Positions 9,737 through 20,504 of a stretch of DNA of 64,000 nucleotides are shown piece by piece (position 1 is the stretch's first letter; each line of letters opens with the position of its first letter). The notes below the pieces were generated by a model. That model saw nothing but the letters and a program-made list of their open reading frames with translations, ran no database searches and had not been told where the DNA came from. The position numbers and the translations under genes are program-made. Where the stretch lies: positions 62,001 to 126,000 of the forward strand of contig NZ_JAKWBK010000001.1 in NCBI RefSeq assembly GCF_022512515.1, written 5' to 3'. Origin of the DNA: Paraniabella hibiscisoli. Its GTDB lineage: Bacteria; Bacteroidota; Bacteroidia; Chitinophagales; Chitinophagaceae.

Positions 9737-11316
9737 CTAATCAAGTCCGCCACGCCTGGTTGGCGAAACCGGTTTAGGCCACTCCTTTGGCTTGCCTGTT
9801 TCGGGATCCACTGGCAATACTATTTTTCGCGTGAAGTTTTTTGCGGGTCTTCGCTTGCTGCATAGGCCAGGATAGCCGTCAGAATTGCATTGTTTCGCAA
9901 ATCATCAAATACTATCTTATCATAAGTATCGCGGTTGGTATGCCAGGTAATGGTGCCGTAGTCCCAGCTTAAGGAGCTTAATGAAAAAGCCGGAGCGCCG
10001 GCGGTTACAAAAGAGACAAAATCTGATCCGCCTGTACCCGGTTGACCAGGGAACCCGGTTTCGATATATTGACGGATATTCTGGGGCACTTTAGTTAACC
10101 AGCGTCCCAGGTAATCATACGAGTGTAAAAACCCTGGCCCTGCAAATTGGTCACCCGGCCGGTACCATTATCCTGGTTAAATACGGCCTGTATATTGGCA
10201 ACGATCTCGGGATGATCTTCAACAAATCCCCGGGAGCCGTTCAATCCCTGCTCCTCACTTCCCCAATGCCCTACAAGGATTGTACGTTTAGGGTTAGGGT
10301 ATATTTTTTAAGAATACGCATCGCTTCCATCATTGTTAAAGTACCGGTTCCATTATCAGTAGCACCTGTGGCGCCATCCCAGGAGTCAAAATGAGCTGAC
10401 AGGATCACATATTCATTGGGCTTTTCTACCCCTTTTATTTCCCCTATAATATTGAATGCATCTGCCACCGGCAGTGCTTTGGAATCGATCTTCATACTTA
10501 ACTTAGGTATAGTACCCGATTGCGCGAGACGGTATAACAGTCCATAATCTTCTAAAGAAAGATCGACGGTAGGAATCTTTTTGTGTTGGCGCCGAATATC
10601 TTGTTGGCTCCCACAGCTTTTGACCAGTAGCTGCTGACAATACCCGATGCCCCGGCATTTTCCAAGGCTGCCGCCAGGGTACGGGCTGTATAACCTGTTC
10701 TGCGGATACGCTGTGTCCAGGCTTCTGTTAAAGCGTCTCTTTCTTTATTCATCTTAGCAACAGATTCAGCCGTGCCAAATTCTTTCCAGTTATTATCAGG
10801 ACGCCCGGTTGGTTGCAGCATGGAGATCATTACGAATTTTCCCTTTACGGCAGGCAGCCATTTTGCAAATGTTACAGAATCTGTCACTTCCGGTAACAGG
10901 ATGATTTCTGCGCTAACAGTTTTGCCATTAGTTCCGGGGCTCCATGCCAATTGCGTACCTTCCAAAGATTTAAGGCGGGGGTATACCATATCAATGTGAG
11001 CGGGGCCACGTTGCCAGCCACGCCATACGCCCCATTTTTCACTATGTGCAGCAATGCCCCAGCTTTTATACTTCGCAATAGCCCAGTCACCTGCCTGTTT
11101 CATTTCAGGTGTGCCTACCAAACGAGGTCCGATGCCATCGAGTAATTCATGTCCCAGCTGCTCCAGCTGCGAACGCTGACCGCCTTCGGCAACAATGGCC
11201 TCCACAATGGGATCTTTGAGCAACTCGGTCCGTTGTCTTGGTCCGCGCTGTTGTGCTATCATCGTGGTACCCGATAGCAAAAGAGGAAGAATCAAAGATT
11301 TCTTCAAACAAAGCAT
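9737..11316 (-). CDS. M28 family zinc aminopeptidase, secreted, several frameshifts
   Basis: Reassembled to about 526 residues. An N-terminal signal peptide (SLILPLLLSGTTMIAQ) is followed by a PA-like domain and an M28 peptidase domain: ILSAHFDSWDGATGATDNGTG supplies the first zinc His and the bridging Asp, and HWGSEEQGLNGS carries the catalytic Glu pair. The C-terminus reads through to a stop at 9737, ending with a proline-rich DPETGKPKEWPKP segment, once a missing A near 9826 is restored. Other breaks lie near 10095, 10270 and 10550. The start at 11316 gives a clean signal peptide. It probably degrades peptides in the periplasm or outside the cell. Confidence 0.88.
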
Positions 11317-11457
11317 ACTAATCAATTTAAACTTTTGTAAAATGAATTGACCACCGAATGTAAACATTTATCACCGTTAAAAATGCCAGGAATATTCCTC
11401 TGTCCCGTTATCAAAGTGGATGATCCGCTTCAACTGCAGCCAGTGAACCGGCACTGC

Positions 11458-11484
11458 ATAAAAAAGCGGCCTGTAACAGCCGCC
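11458..11484 (-). terminator. Intrinsic terminator of the DinB gene
   Basis: On the minus strand GCGGC - TGTTACAG - GCCGC followed by TTTTTT, 22 bases after the DinB stop. Confidence 0.75.
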
Positions 11485-11505
11485 TCTCTAAAAAATATCG
11501 GTTTA

Positions 11506-11998
11506 TTAAAACTTCTGGTCATCTGCCGAAGGCCCATAGCTTCCCGGAACTTTAATATCATTTAAACGGTAATAAACACCCAGCTGCGCGCGATGGTGCG
11601 TTACCTGGCTTAATGCATGTCTTATAGCCGCGTACTTGGTCCACTCTGCCAGCTTGTTGCCCTTGTAGGCCAGAAACCAGTTAGGTTCCAGGTCTGCTTC
11701 GGTTGCACCTGCTAAAGCTTCCATCGACTCGGCATAATTTTTTCAAAAGCATCCTGCAAATGCTGCCGGGTTTCATAAGCCGCAGGCCTATCGCCTTCCG
11801 CAAAATCCAGTCCTTCGGTTTTTAACATGTGGGCCGGCCAACCAAAGATCTCGGTAATATGCTGAGTAAGCGGCATGAGCTTCATGCTTTTTCATGAGGT
11901 GCATAATCGTTCTTTCCTTCGGGAAATTCATCGAGGAATTTTTTCGTTGTGTTGTACTCTGCGGTTAATTCTTCTTTTAATTGTTTTAAAGTATCCAT
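11506..11998 (-). CDS. DinB family protein, frameshifted
   Basis: About 164 residues of a four-helix DinB/YfiT-like metalloprotein. The start MDTLKQLKEELTAEYNTTK is at 11998. The middle contains HITEIFGWP with a candidate metal His, and the C-terminal helix contains IRHALSQVTHHRAQLGVYYR, where the HxxxH pair is the usual metal-binding site. The frame breaks near 11882 and near 11730. Members are often thiol-S-transferase-like or damage-inducible; no specific reaction can be assigned. Confidence 0.8.
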
Positions 11999-12094
11999 AG
12001 CTTTCGATTTAAATGAGCTGTAATGTACAAAGTATTTAAAACAAGCAAATGTGATTTTTTTATATCCACTCCTTCGGTTTGACCGGGTATCACT

Positions 12095-12102
12095 TACTTT
12101 TG
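12095..12102 (+). promoter_or_regulatory. -7 element upstream of deoC
   Basis: TACTTTTG, an exact TAnnTTTG match, 19 bases before the deoC ATG. A TTTG occurs at 12078-12081, but the spacing is shorter than usual. Confidence 0.5.
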
Positions 12103-12121
12103 AAGCTAAAATCAGATAATT

Positions 12122-12788
12122 ATGCAGCTCAACACTTATATAGACCATACCATCTTAAAGCCAACTACATTAATCAGCGATATTGAAAAGGTTTGCGCTG
12201 AAGCCCGCCAGTATGGGTTTGCATCGGCATGTGTACCTCCCCATTTGTGAAAAAAACCAAAGAGTTATTGCAGGGAACAGCTGTAAAGACCTGTACTGTT
12301 ATAGGATTTCCATTTGGCTATTCAGCCATAGAAGCCAAACTTGCAGAAGTTCTTTTAGCTATTGTAGATGGTGCTGATGAATTAGATATTGTAATTAACC
12401 TGATCGCTTTAAAAAATAATGACTGGCAATACCTGGCTAATGAGGCCAACCACCTGATCCCTATCATTAAAGAAAAAGGGAAAACAGTTAAGATCATTAT
12501 CGAAAGTGGCGTGCTAACCGATGATGAAATTATCAAATGTTGTGAATTATATGGTCCTGCGGGTATTGATTACCTGAAAACATCTACAGGTTATGCTGAA
12601 AAAGGAGCCAGCGTTCACGCCGTGGAATTGTTTAAAAACATTTACCTAAAGACACGGGTATTAAAGCAAGTGGCGGTATACGCGACTATGCCTTTGCAAA
12701 GCAACTGGTAGAAGCCGGTGCTACACGCCTGGGATGCAGTGCCAGCGTTGCTATTGTAGAAGGAGGTAAGGGAACAGGAACTTACTAG
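12122..12788 (+). CDS. deoC: Deoxyribose-phosphate aldolase, two frameshifts
   Basis: Reassembled to about 222 residues. It cleaves 2-deoxyribose-5-phosphate to glyceraldehyde-3-phosphate and acetaldehyde in deoxynucleoside catabolism. Visible landmarks: [16 protein letters not shown] (Asp/His start), [32 protein letters not shown], the Schiff-base Lys in DYLKTSTGY, then [11 protein letters not shown] and [12 protein letters not shown]. Breaks lie near 12240 (after CVPP) and near 12640 (an A missing in a run before HLPKDTGIK). Confidence 0.95.
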
Positions 12789-12885
12789 TAATTCATAACA
12801 GCGCTGTTGCGTTTGAATTCAACGCTACGTTTTGAGCTAAACATATAACCATCTTCTTGTTCAAAACGCATTGAAACAAATCGCT

Positions 12886-13394
12886 ATGAAATTAATGACG
12901 CTGCTTGCTGCTATTCTTCTAACAACAGGTATGGGATGCGCTAACAAAGTGCACATCCAACGGAAAGAAAATACAGGTGCTGATTTTAGGTTCAGAGCGA
13001 AAAAGAACGGCACAAAATGGAAAGCGGTTCCATGGCAGCCACTTATAATCCGAAGGACAGCATGATGCATATTATGGCTTTCGGAAGCAATAATGAAAGA
13101 CTCACCATTTCCTTCTTGAAGGAGCCACAATACACCAGGGCATCAAAGCAATTCACTGCGAACAGCATGACACCTACCTGTGAATACTGTGCCAGCATTG
13201 CCCAACAATACAGTATGGATTCGCTCAAACAGAACTCCTTCCAGGTTATGCGCTTTGATCATATCAAAAAGCGGGTTCAGGGTAAGTTTTCTCTTTACCT
13301 GAAAAAAGACAACCTCTACCAGGGTACCTTTGTCAAAGACTCCTCCTTCTTTGAGGGCGTATTTAGTGCACCTTTTGAAACCTTATCCTTTTAA
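12886..13394 (+). CDS. Lipoprotein, function unknown, one frameshift
   Basis: About 169 residues starting MKLMTLLAAILLTTGMGC, a lipobox signal. The mature region is unrecognised but contains a CEYCASIAQQYSMDSLKQ segment with a CxxC pair and a beta-rich C-terminus (GKFSLYLKKDNLYQGTFVKD). The frame breaks near 13023, where one missing G restores TKWKAGSMAATY. It converges on malQ with only three bases between the stops. Confidence 0.65.
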
Positions 13395-13397
13395 ACT

Positions 13398-16083
13398 TTA
13401 ACGCCCGCTGTGTTGTACATATCCCTTTAACTCCTCATTAAAGTTTTTTTCTTTGATCAATTGCTCCAGGCTGATATGCATGCGGTAACGCCAGTAATGT
13501 TGGGGGTTGGCCGGAACATTGATCCGCTCATCTTCAGGGTTTTCCCTGCGCAGTTCGGCGCTCATACCCAATATATCCTGTAACTGGAAAATGCTCCACA
13601 TTGCAGGTGAATATAAATGCTGTAATACAATAGCCCGGTTAATCCAGGGTTCGCAGAAATATGGCGCCTCTCCACTTTGCCCTAACTCTGTATTATAAAA
13701 TTGCTGGGTTAAGGTCCTGTTTTCCTGCCACCATCCTCGTATAGTGCTCATATCATGGGTGGATGGCGTAACTACCGACAAATAAGGAGCTTTGGCTGGA
13801 TTGAAAAAAGTAGTATCCTGTTGCTTAGGCATGCGCTGAATTTCTAAACTCAGTATTCCCAATTGTTTCATTACACCCGGAACGGTATCGGGCACCATGC
13901 CCAGGTCTTCACCGCATACCAGCATGTTCGTTACCGCCTTAAGCCGAGGTAGCTTTTTCAATGATTCTTTTTCCAGAAATCATTTTGCCGGCGATAGAAG
14001 TAGTCAACGTATAAAGCCCATATTTTCTCTTTTGCCTGGGGTGGCAGGTAACGGAATGAACTTGTTTGATCAAGGGCGATCCTGAAATGGAAAGCGGTTT
14101 TACCCGTTCCTTCCTGTTCAAACAAAATTACATTGCTGATCAGATCAAACAGCCCGTCACGCAATAAAATACTTTCACTATCTGCCAGGCCTTTAAAGTG
14201 AGTTTCTACTTTTTTCTGCGTATCAAATGCCGGACGTAACACGTACTGTTGAGGCCCTTGCTTCTGAAGAAAATGCGCCTTTACATGATCGGCCTTTTCC
14301 CTGAACAATTCTCTCAATATATTATCGGTAATATAAGGCAGGCAAAACCGCTCATAATCAAACCATATTCCCCGCTCGCCAAACTCGTTTACCTGAACAG
14401 GAATACAAGGGTCAAAACTGCCCATAATTCCCTGAACTGCATTTACCGGAATGCTCCATATCCGGAAGAAACCCAATATGTGATCAATACGGAAAGCATC
14501 AAAATAATAACTCATTTGCCTGAAACGTTCTTTCCACCAGGCAAAGCCATCTTCCTGCATGCGGGTCCAGTTATAAGTAGGAAAGCCCCAGTTCTGCCCT
14601 TTCACTGCAAAATCATCAGGAGGTGCGCCGGCCTGCACATCCATCTTATACAATTCAGGAGCTACCCAGGCATCAGCCCCGTAACGATAGACTCCAATTG
14701 GTATATCTCCTTTCATTACCAGCCCTTTTTTATGCGCATACGCCACTGCGTCGCTTAATTGCAAGTGTAGCTGGTACTGTATATAACAATAGAAATTTAC
14801 CTGCTCCTGAGCTTCAGAATTTGCATCAAAAAAGAGATTGATTTTCGCCTCTTCATAAACACTATTCGTTTCCCACTCCTGCGGGTTAGGCGAACTAAAT
14901 TTATCCCTCAGGTAACAGAATGCGGCATAGGGTTTCAACCACTGCTGATTCGTTTCAAAAAATGCTTTATAGTCGGAACTCTCCCGGCAAACAGCACCGT
15001 GCTCCTTATAGAGCTCTTTTAAAGTGGCCATCTTACATTGCATTACCGCTTCGTAATCTATATGCGCCAGCTCATTCAACTGCTTTCTCCTGGTTTTAAT
15101 GGTGTCTTTTAGCTCTTTGCTTTTTTTACCTTCTATTGCATCGAGATTTATATAAACAGGATGTAACGCAAATGCCGAGATAGCTGCATAGGGATATGAA
15201 TCTACCCAGGTGTTGGTCGCAGTGGTATCATTAATCGGTAATATCTGTATCAGCTTCAGTCCGGTTTTCACAGCCCAGTCGGCCAATAGTTTCAGATCGC
15301 TGAATTCGCCCACTCCTAATCCTTCCTTGCTGCGAAGACTAAATACGGGTATTGCTATACCGCTTCCCCTCCACTGATCATCTTTCGTACGTATAAACCC
15401 GTCCTGCAGCAGGGCTCTTTCACCCGGAGCAGCCGGTTCAAAACAGATCCTGTTACCACCTGCCTCAAAACTTTTGAATTGCCCCTGCGCCCTATCGTAG
15501 ACCCCATACTTGTATGCAATGGGAAACTGTACATTACTCAGCTGCAATGCGGCTACCCATTGCTCACCATCGAACTTTAAAAGAACCGGTGTTTCCGTAT
15601 TCCATTTACCCAGATCATCACTATCTCCCAGAAGACAAACCACCTCATCTTTATTGATCAAAGGAGCTTTTATCGAAAATACATGTGTGGTATCTTTCCT
15701 GAATTTTATATCGGAAGCCTTACGCTGGGGCAACAATACTTTTTGAAAGGGGCCGTAGAAAATGTATTGACGATATCGCCGGCATAGTTCCAGGTATCAT
15801 ATATCTTTAAAACAGCTACATCTTTATTTTCAGGCACCAGGTTTCTGGGACTTTGGAACTCCTCAGTTTGTGTACCATCGTTACCAATAAATATGTATTT
15901 GTATTGCAGCTTTTGCCCGGGTAAATCAGCTACATCGATATCGGCTTCCAGCTTCCAGTACTCATCGTTCAGGTACTGCATATCCGCATAGCCATTGGGG
16001 GATTGAAGTTCAGTTACATTGGCAACTATCGCCAAACGTTCACCGAAACGGGTATGATATTTTATATAGAAAATGACTTTCAT
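13398..16083 (-). CDS. malQ: 4-alpha-glucanotransferase (DPE2-type MalQ with two starch-binding domains), two frameshifts
   Basis: Reassembled to about 895 residues. It transfers glucan segments between maltodextrins. Two N-terminal CBM20-like modules (about 1-120 and 125-240, each with a Y/F-x-YK(Y/F) strand: LQYKYIFIGNDG and IAYKYGVYD) precede a GH77 catalytic domain. That domain has PVFSLRSKEGLGVGEF, YFDAFRIDHILGFFRIW (nucleophile Asp), CGEDLGMVPD (acid/base Glu) and TPSTHDMSTIRGWW. The double-CBM arrangement is that of plant DPE2 and Bacteroidota MalQ, and is longer than the E. coli enzyme. Breaks lie near 15745 and 13965. The start at 16083 is preferred; 16098 is possible. Confidence 0.95.
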
Positions 16084-16175
16084 GTGATACAATGGCATTT
16101 ACGTTATTGTGTACAATATACACAAAACGAAAATAGGTGAATATCTATTTATTTCAAAAAGTTTCTAAAAGCATA

Positions 16176-16206
16176 TTGCATATATGCCATTCAACACTTA
16201 AATTTG
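16176..16206 (+). promoter_or_regulatory. Promoter of the 51-residue membrane protein gene
   Basis: TTG (16176-16178), 20-base spacer, TAAATTTG (16199-16206), a good match to the Bacteroidota -33/-7 pair. The gene starts 18 bases downstream. Confidence 0.6.
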
Positions 16207-16223
16207 CACCAAACTATAAAAAT

Positions 16224-16379
16224 ATGGCTTCAGGTACAAAGAATAAGGGTTTGATGTGGATTTTATTTCTTGTGTTTACTGCATGGTTTGTATTTGCATG
16301 CTTTACACACTGGCCCTGGCTTACTTTGATCCTGCCTTTTGTTACTACCTTTTTTGTAAAGGCTATGGACATTATATAA
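16224..16379 (+). CDS. Small two-helix membrane protein, function unknown
   Basis: 51 residues (MASGTKNKGLMWILFL...). A short polar start is followed by two closely spaced hydrophobic stretches (LMWILFLVFTAWFVFACF and WLTLILPFVTTFFV). I chose the ATG at 16224, not the upstream ATG at 16137, because the promoter -7 element lies between them. A perfect terminator follows. No family recognised. Confidence 0.6.
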   Translation: MASGTKNKGLMWILFLVFTAWFVFACFTHWPWLTLILPFVTTFFVKAMDII

Positions 16380-16397
16380 TATTATTATCCGTATAAT

Positions 16398-16435
16398 AAA
16401 AAACGGCCCGTGGTTTAAACCACGGGCCGTTTTTT
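16398..16435. terminator. Strong, nearly symmetric terminator
   Basis: 15-bp perfect arms AAAAACGGCCCGTGG / CCACGGGCCGTTTTT around TTTAAA. The A and T runs on both sides let it work in either direction. Confidence 0.9.
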
Positions 16436-16522
16436 ATTTGTCCTTGTTGCGTTCATATAAAAGATAACGTTATAGGTAATAGTTCTCTGTTGATTGAAAA
16501 ACGAAACCTAATTAACTTACAC

Positions 16523-17040
16523 ATGAAACACAACAAACTGCTGATTGCTCTAGCCTTGCCCCTGCTGGTATTGTCCTGCAAAAAAGATGACAGCAAAGAG
16601 GTAATGGGATACGCGCCCATTTATGGCAGCGAAGCTGAACTCAATACTATTTCGCTTGCCCAACCGCAAGCGATCGAAAATGGCGGCAAAATATATGTAT
16701 GGGGTAATACGCTCTTCCAGGTGGAAAGCGGAAAAGGCATTCATATTACCGATATCTCCTCCCCGCTGCTCCAGTGAGAAAAGCTTTTATCAAAGTAGCC
16801 GGCAGCCAGGAAGTAGCCGTAAAAAATGGCCTGATCTACACCAATCACCTGAATGACCTGGTAATACTGGAACTAAGCGGCTCAACCCTTAACACCATAA
16901 AAAGATTACCCGCCTTTAAGAATATGAATAACCAGACACTTCCTCCGGAAAGAGGAGTTTTTGAGTGTCCTGACAAAACCAGGGGAACTGTTATCGGGTG
17001 GCAGAAAAAAATGCTACAGGATCCCAAATGCCAATACTAA
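16523..17040 (+). CDS. LVIVD-repeat-like lipoprotein, one frameshift
   Basis: About 172 residues. It has a lipoprotein signal with lipobox LVLSC followed by KKDDSKE, then short repeats of the form KIYVWGNTLFQVESGKGIHI and LVILELSGSTLNTIKR, typical of beta-propeller LVIVD/choice-of-anchor lipoproteins. The frame breaks near 16770, inside ITDISSP. It is shorter than the next gene and may be a companion lipoprotein. First gene of a three-gene operon (16523-18642). Confidence 0.65.
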
Positions 17041-17059
17041 TATTTAATTAAGCTATCAT

Positions 17060-17805
17060 ATGCAACCTAAATATATACTACTCATACTGGTCGTTTTACT
17101 CGGCCTTAGCTGCTCAAAAGGAGATTCGAATCTATCGGGGAACACGGGCGCGGAGGTTCTATTGCCCGAATGACTATATCCGGCAACTATCTTTATATTG
17201 TTAGTTCTACTTCTCTTTATACCTATGATATCACAAATCCGCAAACCACTGTTTTATTAAGCGAGCAGCCCATTGGCTGGGGCGACATAGAAACGATATT
17301 TCCTTATCGGGATAAATTATTCATCGGGTCGCAAGCTGGGATGTACGTGTTTGACAACAGCGATCCCAAGAAACCCAAACTACAGGGAAGAGCTCAGCAC
17401 CTGCGTGCCTGCGACCCCGTAGTAGCGGATGATGATTTTGCTTATGTAACCCTTAGAAATAACAATATCACTTGCGGAGGAACCATTAACCAGCTACAGG
17501 TATACGATATTAGCGGTACTAATGTACTTACACCTAAAGTAACAGGAACCCTTGATATGCCTGAGCCCTATGGACTGGGTAGCAAAGGCAATACGCTTTA
17601 TGTGTGCATGGGTAACAAAGGACTGAATATTGTAAATATTGCTAACAAAGCTAAACCAGTATCGCTAAAAATACTGACGGGAGAAAACTTTATTGACGTG
17701 ATCCCTTATAATGATTTACTGATCACTTACGTTCAGGGAGGCATTGTATTATATGATATATCCAGCCCCACTGACCCTAAAAAATTATCTACCATACAAA
17801 ACTAA
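17060..17805 (+). CDS. LVIVD-repeat lipoprotein, one frameshift
   Basis: About 248 residues. The start at 17060 gives MQPKYILLILVVLLGLSC, a lipobox signal. After a one-base break near 17140 come repeated propeller-like units: GNYLYIVSSTSLYTYDI, DKLFIGSQAGMYVFD, DFAYVTLRNN, NTLYVCMGNKGLNIVNI and NDLLITYVQGGIVLYDI. These LVIVD repeats are predicted to form a surface or periplasmic beta-propeller. The stop is three bases before the next start codon, so the genes are co-transcribed. Ligand unknown. Confidence 0.8.
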
Positions 17806-17808
17806 CTT

Positions 17809-18642
17809 ATGAAAAAAATAATTGCTGTCATTAGTCTTTGCCTGGGCAGCTATTGGCTTCGGGCACAGGATCTCATCTATACTAAGAAAGAAGGTGTTCT
17901 CCAAACCAAAGTAATTGAGATCACCTCGTCGCTCATCCGGTTTAAGAAGTTCGAAAATATTAATGGTCCGAATTATAGTATTGCCAACCGCTATGTGGAT
18001 TCTATACGGTATGAAAACGGCAGCAAAGAGCTATTCTCTTTCACAGGAAAACGATTAGCTGAAAAGTACATAAAGGAGCTGGAACAATTCAGCGGTTTGC
18101 CCAATAACCTGGTGTCAACCGGCTTTGAGTTGTCTTCTTTTAACCTACCCAATATTTTCAGCTCAAACAATGAAGACCAAACTCCTTTTGCTGGCTGGTA
18201 TATAGCCTATGAAAGATTGTTTGCTAAACAAAAGCTGGGAATTTCAATCAGTCCTTTTGCCGCCTGGAACCGCCGGTACTACGGGGTTTCGGCCACCGCT
18301 CAGTTTTATACTAAAAATAAAGGCAGAACAAGGGTTGGTATAGGCCCGATGCTTAGTTATAGCGTGCAGGACCGGGTATTTTATTATTATCAAACCAATG
18401 CAAACAGTGGTGGAGGTTCAATCCGTATGCGAACCAAAACTCACATTACCTCCCTTGCAATAAATCTTTCTATAATGAGCAATATCAGCAGGAAAATATT
18501 TATAGACGGAGATATGTTCATTGGCCCTATACTTAAAGAAAAAGCTTTCAGGAACAATCTGCCTGACTACTGGACAACTTATGTAAGAAAGAATGAAGAA
18601 CCTATGATGGGTTTCAGACTCGGTGTAGGATACCGGTTCTAA
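17809..18642 (+). CDS. Secreted, probably outer-membrane beta-barrel protein, function unknown
   Basis: 277 residues, intact. The signal peptide (IIAVISLCLGSYWLRAQ) is followed by a segment beginning DLIYTKKEGVLQTKVIEI. This resembles the N-terminal part of Bacteroidota proteins that handle a small-molecule or substrate signal (DLIxxKxGxxxxxKVxEI). A C-terminal set of amphipathic strands follows, ending in the aromatic MGFRLGVGYRF, typical of outer-membrane barrels. Third gene of the LVIVD operon, followed by a terminator. Confidence 0.65.
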   Translation: MKKIIAVISLCLGSYWLRAQDLIYTKKEGVLQTKVIEITSSLIRFKKFENINGPNYSIANRYVDSIRYENGSKELFSFTGKRLAEKYIKELEQFSGLPNNLVSTGFELSSFNLPNIFSSNNEDQTPFAGWYIAYERLFAKQKLGISISPFAAWNRRYYGVSATAQFYTKNKGRTRVGIGPMLSYSVQDRVFYYYQTNANSGGGSIRMRTKTHITSLAINLSIMSNISRKIFIDGDMFIGPILKEKAFRNNLPDYWTTYVRKNEEPMMGFRLGVGYRF

Positions 18643-18665
18643 AAAAGCAAATGTATAAAAAACGA

Positions 18666-18697
18666 ACAGGCCGCTCTTTTCAGATGCGGCCTGTTTT
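18666..18697 (+). terminator. Terminator of the LVIVD operon
   Basis: ACAGGCCGC (18666-18674) / GCGGCCTGT (18686-18694) followed by TTT. Confidence 0.85.
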
Positions 18698-18717
18698 AGT
18701 TATAGAGATATCTTAAT

Positions 18718-19554
18718 TTATTTACTTTTCGTTGTTCTTATCACTCCTCTGATATAACCGATAGACTCAGCAATACCTGCAAAAGGTGCTTTCATATTGC
18801 GTTCATGCTCCAGACTTAATATACCCGCGTATCCTACTTTACGCATCATTTTTACAAATGCCGGAAAGTCAATGATTCCCCGACCCACTTCTACAGAATA
18901 ACCTTGCTTTGTCGGAGCTGTCACATCTTTCAGATGCATATCAAAAATACGGGTATGGTATTTTTTAAGATCCGCTACAGGATCTTTACCGTTACGGGTA
19001 TCGTGCCCAATGTCCAGGCACATGCCCATACGTGCATCTAAATCCTTTACATTCTTCCACACATCATCTGCATCAGGATATAGTTTCATATCCGGGCCAT
19101 GCAGATGTATAGCATACCTGGTATCATATTCCTGCACTTTTTTATTTACATAAGGAAGCAGCTCATAGTTGGGTACACCCACAATCAGCTTTACGCCTAC
19201 CCTTTTGGCATATTCAAAAGCCCGGTCTACCTCTGCTTCCGTCTTCATGTATATGGGCCCAACAGCATACCCCGTTACACCTTTCGACTTTAATTTTTCG
19301 TGAAAAGCAGCAATAGTAGCAGCATCGCTATTAAGCGGTAAATGAAAATCTTTAATGCACAGGTAGTGTACATCACTTTTTTCCATAGTAGCCAAAGCTG
19401 TGTCTATTCCAAAATGAGCAAATGTGTAACCAGCTACGCCTACTTTAAATTTTTCGTAGGTATCAACAGGCGGTTGAGGGTCTGGTCGCTTTTCCTGGGC
19501 CTGTACCAGGCTGCTTATTAAAAAGCTGCAAGCAATGATTAGATTTTTTTTCAT
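18718..19554 (-). CDS. Secreted sugar phosphate isomerase/epimerase-like TIM-barrel protein
   Basis: 278 residues, intact. The signal peptide (LIIACSFLISSLVQAQ) is followed by an AP-endonuclease-2/xylose-isomerase-like barrel. Metal-ligand candidates are IHLHGPD, MCLDIGHDTR, IFDMHLKDV and ILSLEHERN, in the order seen in family members. Export is common for Bacteroidota relatives thought to act on sugars or cyclitols in the periplasm. The substrate is unknown. Confidence 0.82.
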   Translation of the reverse strand: MKKNLIIACSFLISSLVQAQEKRPDPQPPVDTYEKFKVGVAGYTFAHFGIDTALATMEKSDVHYLCIKDFHLPLNSDAATIAAFHEKLKSKGVTGYAVGPIYMKTEAEVDRAFEYAKRVGVKLIVGVPNYELLPYVNKKVQEYDTRYAIHLHGPDMKLYPDADDVWKNVKDLDARMGMCLDIGHDTRNGKDPVADLKKYHTRIFDMHLKDVTAPTKQGYSVEVGRGIIDFPAFVKMMRKVGYAGILSLEHERNMKAPFAGIAESIGYIRGVIRTTKSK

Positions 19555-19565
19555 ACTGGAGCTAA

Positions 19566-19598
19566 AAATAAAAAACCATCTGCAAATGCAGATGGTTT
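19566..19598 (-). terminator. Terminator of infC
   Basis: Perfect 12-bp arms AAACCATCTGCA (19573-19584) / TGCAGATGGTTT (19587-19598). On the minus strand it follows the infC stop by 23 bases and ends in TTTTTATTTTT, so infC appears to end its own transcript. Confidence 0.88.
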
Positions 19599-19621
19599 CT
19601 GTAAACTATTTCAAATATTTC

Positions 19622-20256
19622 TTATTTACTTTTCTTAACGCTTCCTTTGGGAGCTATCATTGCAAGCATTCTCCTACCTTCCAGCTTAGGCATATTTTCC
19701 AATGTACCAAATTCTGCAAGGCGTTCTGCAAACTTCAATAATAAAAGTTGCCCGCGGTCCTGGAACTGGATAGCGCGACCTTTAAACTGTACATAGGCTT
19801 TTACTTTATTGCCATCTTTCAAAAAGCCTTCCGCATGTTTAGCTTTGAAGTCGAAGTCATGATCGTCGGTATTAGGTGTAAAGCGGATCTCTTTGATCTC
19901 AGTCGCCTTACTCTTGGCCTTCATTTCTTTTTCCTTCTTCTTCTTATCGTACAAGAATTTATTATAATCAATGATCTTACAAACGGGGGATCAGCGGTTG
20001 GAGAAATCTCCACCAGATCCAGCTCCTGCTGCTGAGCAATCTTCAACGCTTCCTGGGTAGAATAAATTCCTACCTCAACATTATCCCCAACCAATCGTAC
20101 TTGTGGAACTCTGATGTGATGATTAATACGGTGTTCTGCCTCTTTCTGTGGTAAGCGTCCTCTGAAGTTTCCTCTGTTTGGTTTATTGCCACCTGGCCTG
20201 AAAGGACCACCCGCTCCGGGCGGACGGTTAAAAGTTGGTTTTTGTGGTACTGCCAT
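19622..20256 (-). CDS. infC: Translation initiation factor IF-3, one frameshift
   Basis: About 211 residues. IF-3 binds the 30S subunit, proofreads start-codon selection and prevents early 50S joining. A Pro/Gly/Arg-rich Bacteroidota N-terminal extension precedes HRINHHIRVPQVRLVGDN, then DLVEISPTADPP. One missing C near 19986 restores the expected VCKIIDYNKFLYDKKKKEKE linker. The C-terminal domain follows (EIRFTPNTDDHDFDFKAKHA, KVKAYVQFKGR). rpmI and rplT, which normally follow, are absent; the next gene is an unrelated isomerase-like gene behind a terminator. Confidence 0.95.
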
Positions 20257-20318
20257 CTAAAAATGATTCGTTATGCCTCTTCCCCGTTGAGAAGCATTGT
20301 TATTTTGCTTTTTTTTTA

Positions 20319-20338
20319 ATGCCATACGGGAATGGCAT
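20319..20338 (-). promoter_or_regulatory. Hairpin in the infC 5' region
   Basis: Arms ATGCCAT / ATGGCAT around a 6-nt loop, about 63 bases upstream of the infC start, flanked by A/T runs. It could be part of an mRNA leader that controls infC, or a terminator remnant. No named RNA family is recognised. Confidence 0.3.
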
Positions 20339-20450
20339 GTTAAAAAATTTTTACAAAGATGGGAATTAAACTTAGTATTTCAATTTTATTTTTAACAGAT
20401 TCATATCAGCAACTATCTTACCAAATTGCCCAAAAAGACGGGTACAACAT

Positions 20451-20484
20451 AAAATAGCCGAAAACTTCAGTCTCCGGCTATTCC
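20451..20484 (-). terminator. Terminator of the efflux operon
   Basis: On the minus strand AATAGCCG / CGGCTATT (arms 20475-20482 and 20453-20460) followed by TTAT, just after the acrB stop at 20505. Confidence 0.65.
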
Positions 20485-20504
20485 CTTTTATTTAAACCTG
20501 ACTA

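Noticed and set aside
16398..16435. Long palindrome as an insertion-sequence end
   Set aside because: Position after a stop codon, T run and the absence of a transposase or target duplication fit a terminator.
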